From a virus, in IMG/VR virus record IMGVR_UViG_3300036886_000363, positions 1-64,000 of that record: a stretch of DNA of 64,000 bases. One strand, given 5' to 3'. Each line of letters starts with the position of its first letter. Position 1 is the stretch's first letter. Under the pieces are notes generated by a model. That model was given only the letters and a program-made list of their open reading frames with translations. It was not told the DNA's origin and did no database searches. The position numbers and the translations under genes were made by a program. Shown one piece after another: positions 63,347 through 64,000 of the stretch.

Positions 63347-64000
63347 ATGTTAGCATTAAATAATGGAGATATAATCCAAGGAGATGCTACCAATGCAAAT
63401 CAGGTAGATTATTCCTTTTATGGATATAAAAATAGCGTATTGACAGCTCTCGCAAATGGGCAGCTCCCAGCGGTCAAGGGGATTCTTTATACAGCGGCTT
63501 CTGCTGATGCTGTTTTATCTATCGTCCTTGTTAATACAGGCGCAATGGTAAACAATATCAATCTTTATTATCTTCCAGCGTCTTCTCCTCAAACTTCAAG
63601 AAGGCTTATTGCCCAGAACTTACAGCTGCCGGCTGGATATTCTTTGCATTTTGATGGGCACACTGTAACAGTTCTTAGCAATACTGGAGCTGTTGTTTAT
63701 GTAGGTGCAACAGGTCAGGGATTTAATTGGCGTGGTGCATGGGTCTCGGGCAATAATTATGCAGCTTACGATGTATTGACTAATGCCGGGAATAGTTATC
63801 AGTGTATTCTTGCAATAAATAATTCAATTACAGTTCCGGGATCAGATCCAACTCACTTCTCATTGTTTGTTTCAATAGGCAGCACAGGGTCTCCTGGTTC
63901 TGTCTGGTATAATAGTATTGGTGTTCCAAGTGGAGCAACAGGAATTCTTGGCGATTATGATTTGAATGTTGTGAATGGAGATGTTTACCAGAAGCAGGGC
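63347..64000 (+). CDS. Fibre or host-binding protein with CBM-like segment (3' end outside window)
   Basis: Starts MLALNNGDIIQGDATNANQV one base after the previous stop and is open to the right edge (218 codons seen). The segment GFNWRGAWVSGNNYAAYDVL then TNAGNSYQCI resembles a CBM5/12-type carbohydrate-binding unit. Glycine-rich repeats follow. Likely contacts the host surface. Confidence 0.75.
   Translation, partial: MLALNNGDIIQGDATNANQVDYSFYGYKNSVLTALANGQLPAVKGILYTAASADAVLSIVLVNTGAMVNNINLYYLPASSPQTSRRLIAQNLQLPAGYSLHFDGHTVTVLSNTGAVVYVGATGQGFNWRGAWVSGNNYAAYDVLTNAGNSYQCILAINNSITVPGSDPTHFSLFVSIGSTGSPGSVWYNSIGVPSGATGILGDYDLNVVNGDVYQKQG

Noticed and set aside
1-64000. tRNA genes, CRISPR arrays, integrase or insertion sequences
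   Set aside because: No cloverleaf-like segments, spaced direct repeats, recombinase motifs or transposase motifs were recognised by eye; the only mobile genes are an intein and free-standing HNH and GIY-YIG nucleases.

Overview
This window looks like part of one tailed-phage (Caudoviricetes) genome. About 44 kb on the minus strand holds replication, recombination, nucleotide-modification and many small accessory genes. It is divided by a divergent promoter region (about 44.06-44.42 kb) from a plus-strand late module that runs off the right edge. Genes are tightly packed and mostly joined by ATGA, GTGA or TAATG stop/start overlaps. I see no integrase, repressor pair, tRNA or CRISPR array, which suggests a virulent phage. 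A lambda R-type endolysin with an overlapping i-spanin/o-spanin pair implies a host with an outer membrane.

Minus strand, in transcription order (right to left): a leader with a hammerhead ribozyme, then a Ycf46-like AAA ATPase, a DUF1257/Ycf35-like protein, a DUF3150-like protein and a second hammerhead ribozyme (44.0-40.1 kb). Small genes follow (40-37 kb), then an SF2 helicase, TOPRIM primase, probable initiator and DnaB-like helicase (37-31 kb). Next is a 7-deazaguanine pathway: QueD, QueE interrupted by an HNH intein, QueC, a phosphoribosyltransferase-FolE fusion and a DpdA-type transglycosylase, with several short paralogues of the DpdA N-terminus (31-24 kb). Then come a sliding clamp, a DnaE polymerase fused to an Fe-S uracil-DNA glycosylase, a helicase-methyltransferase fusion, clamp loader, SSB, RecA-like recombinase, FEN-type nuclease, a PD-(D/E)XK nuclease and a Mre11-Rad50 system whose ATPase is split into separate genes (24-7 kb). 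The last part (7-0 kb) carries small accessory genes, including NADAR, KTSC, DUF3307, a metallopeptidase and an Imm5-like protein cut by the window edge.

Plus strand: small terminase, a SAM methyltransferase, a lysis cassette, a structured intergenic RNA candidate, spanins, large terminase, tail or decoration proteins, a zinc metallopeptidase, a pyrophosphatase-fold protein, a portal protein with a complete type IB topoisomerase fused to its C-terminus, an orphan duplicate of the topoisomerase tyrosine segment, a DUF5661 protein, a MuF head protein, a GIY-YIG endonuclease and the start of a fibre or host-binding gene. The major capsid gene was not recognised and probably lies further right.

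Regulation is unusually legible. Four leftward promoters have TATAAT exactly 13 bp from a CACAG box. Two promoters, one per strand, share a 19-bp block. Five leaders carry an ACAAAACTTA-like motif. Several short genes contain apparent one-base frameshifts at or near homopolymers; these may be assembly errors or real decay. All functional calls come from reading motifs by eye; no database search was run.
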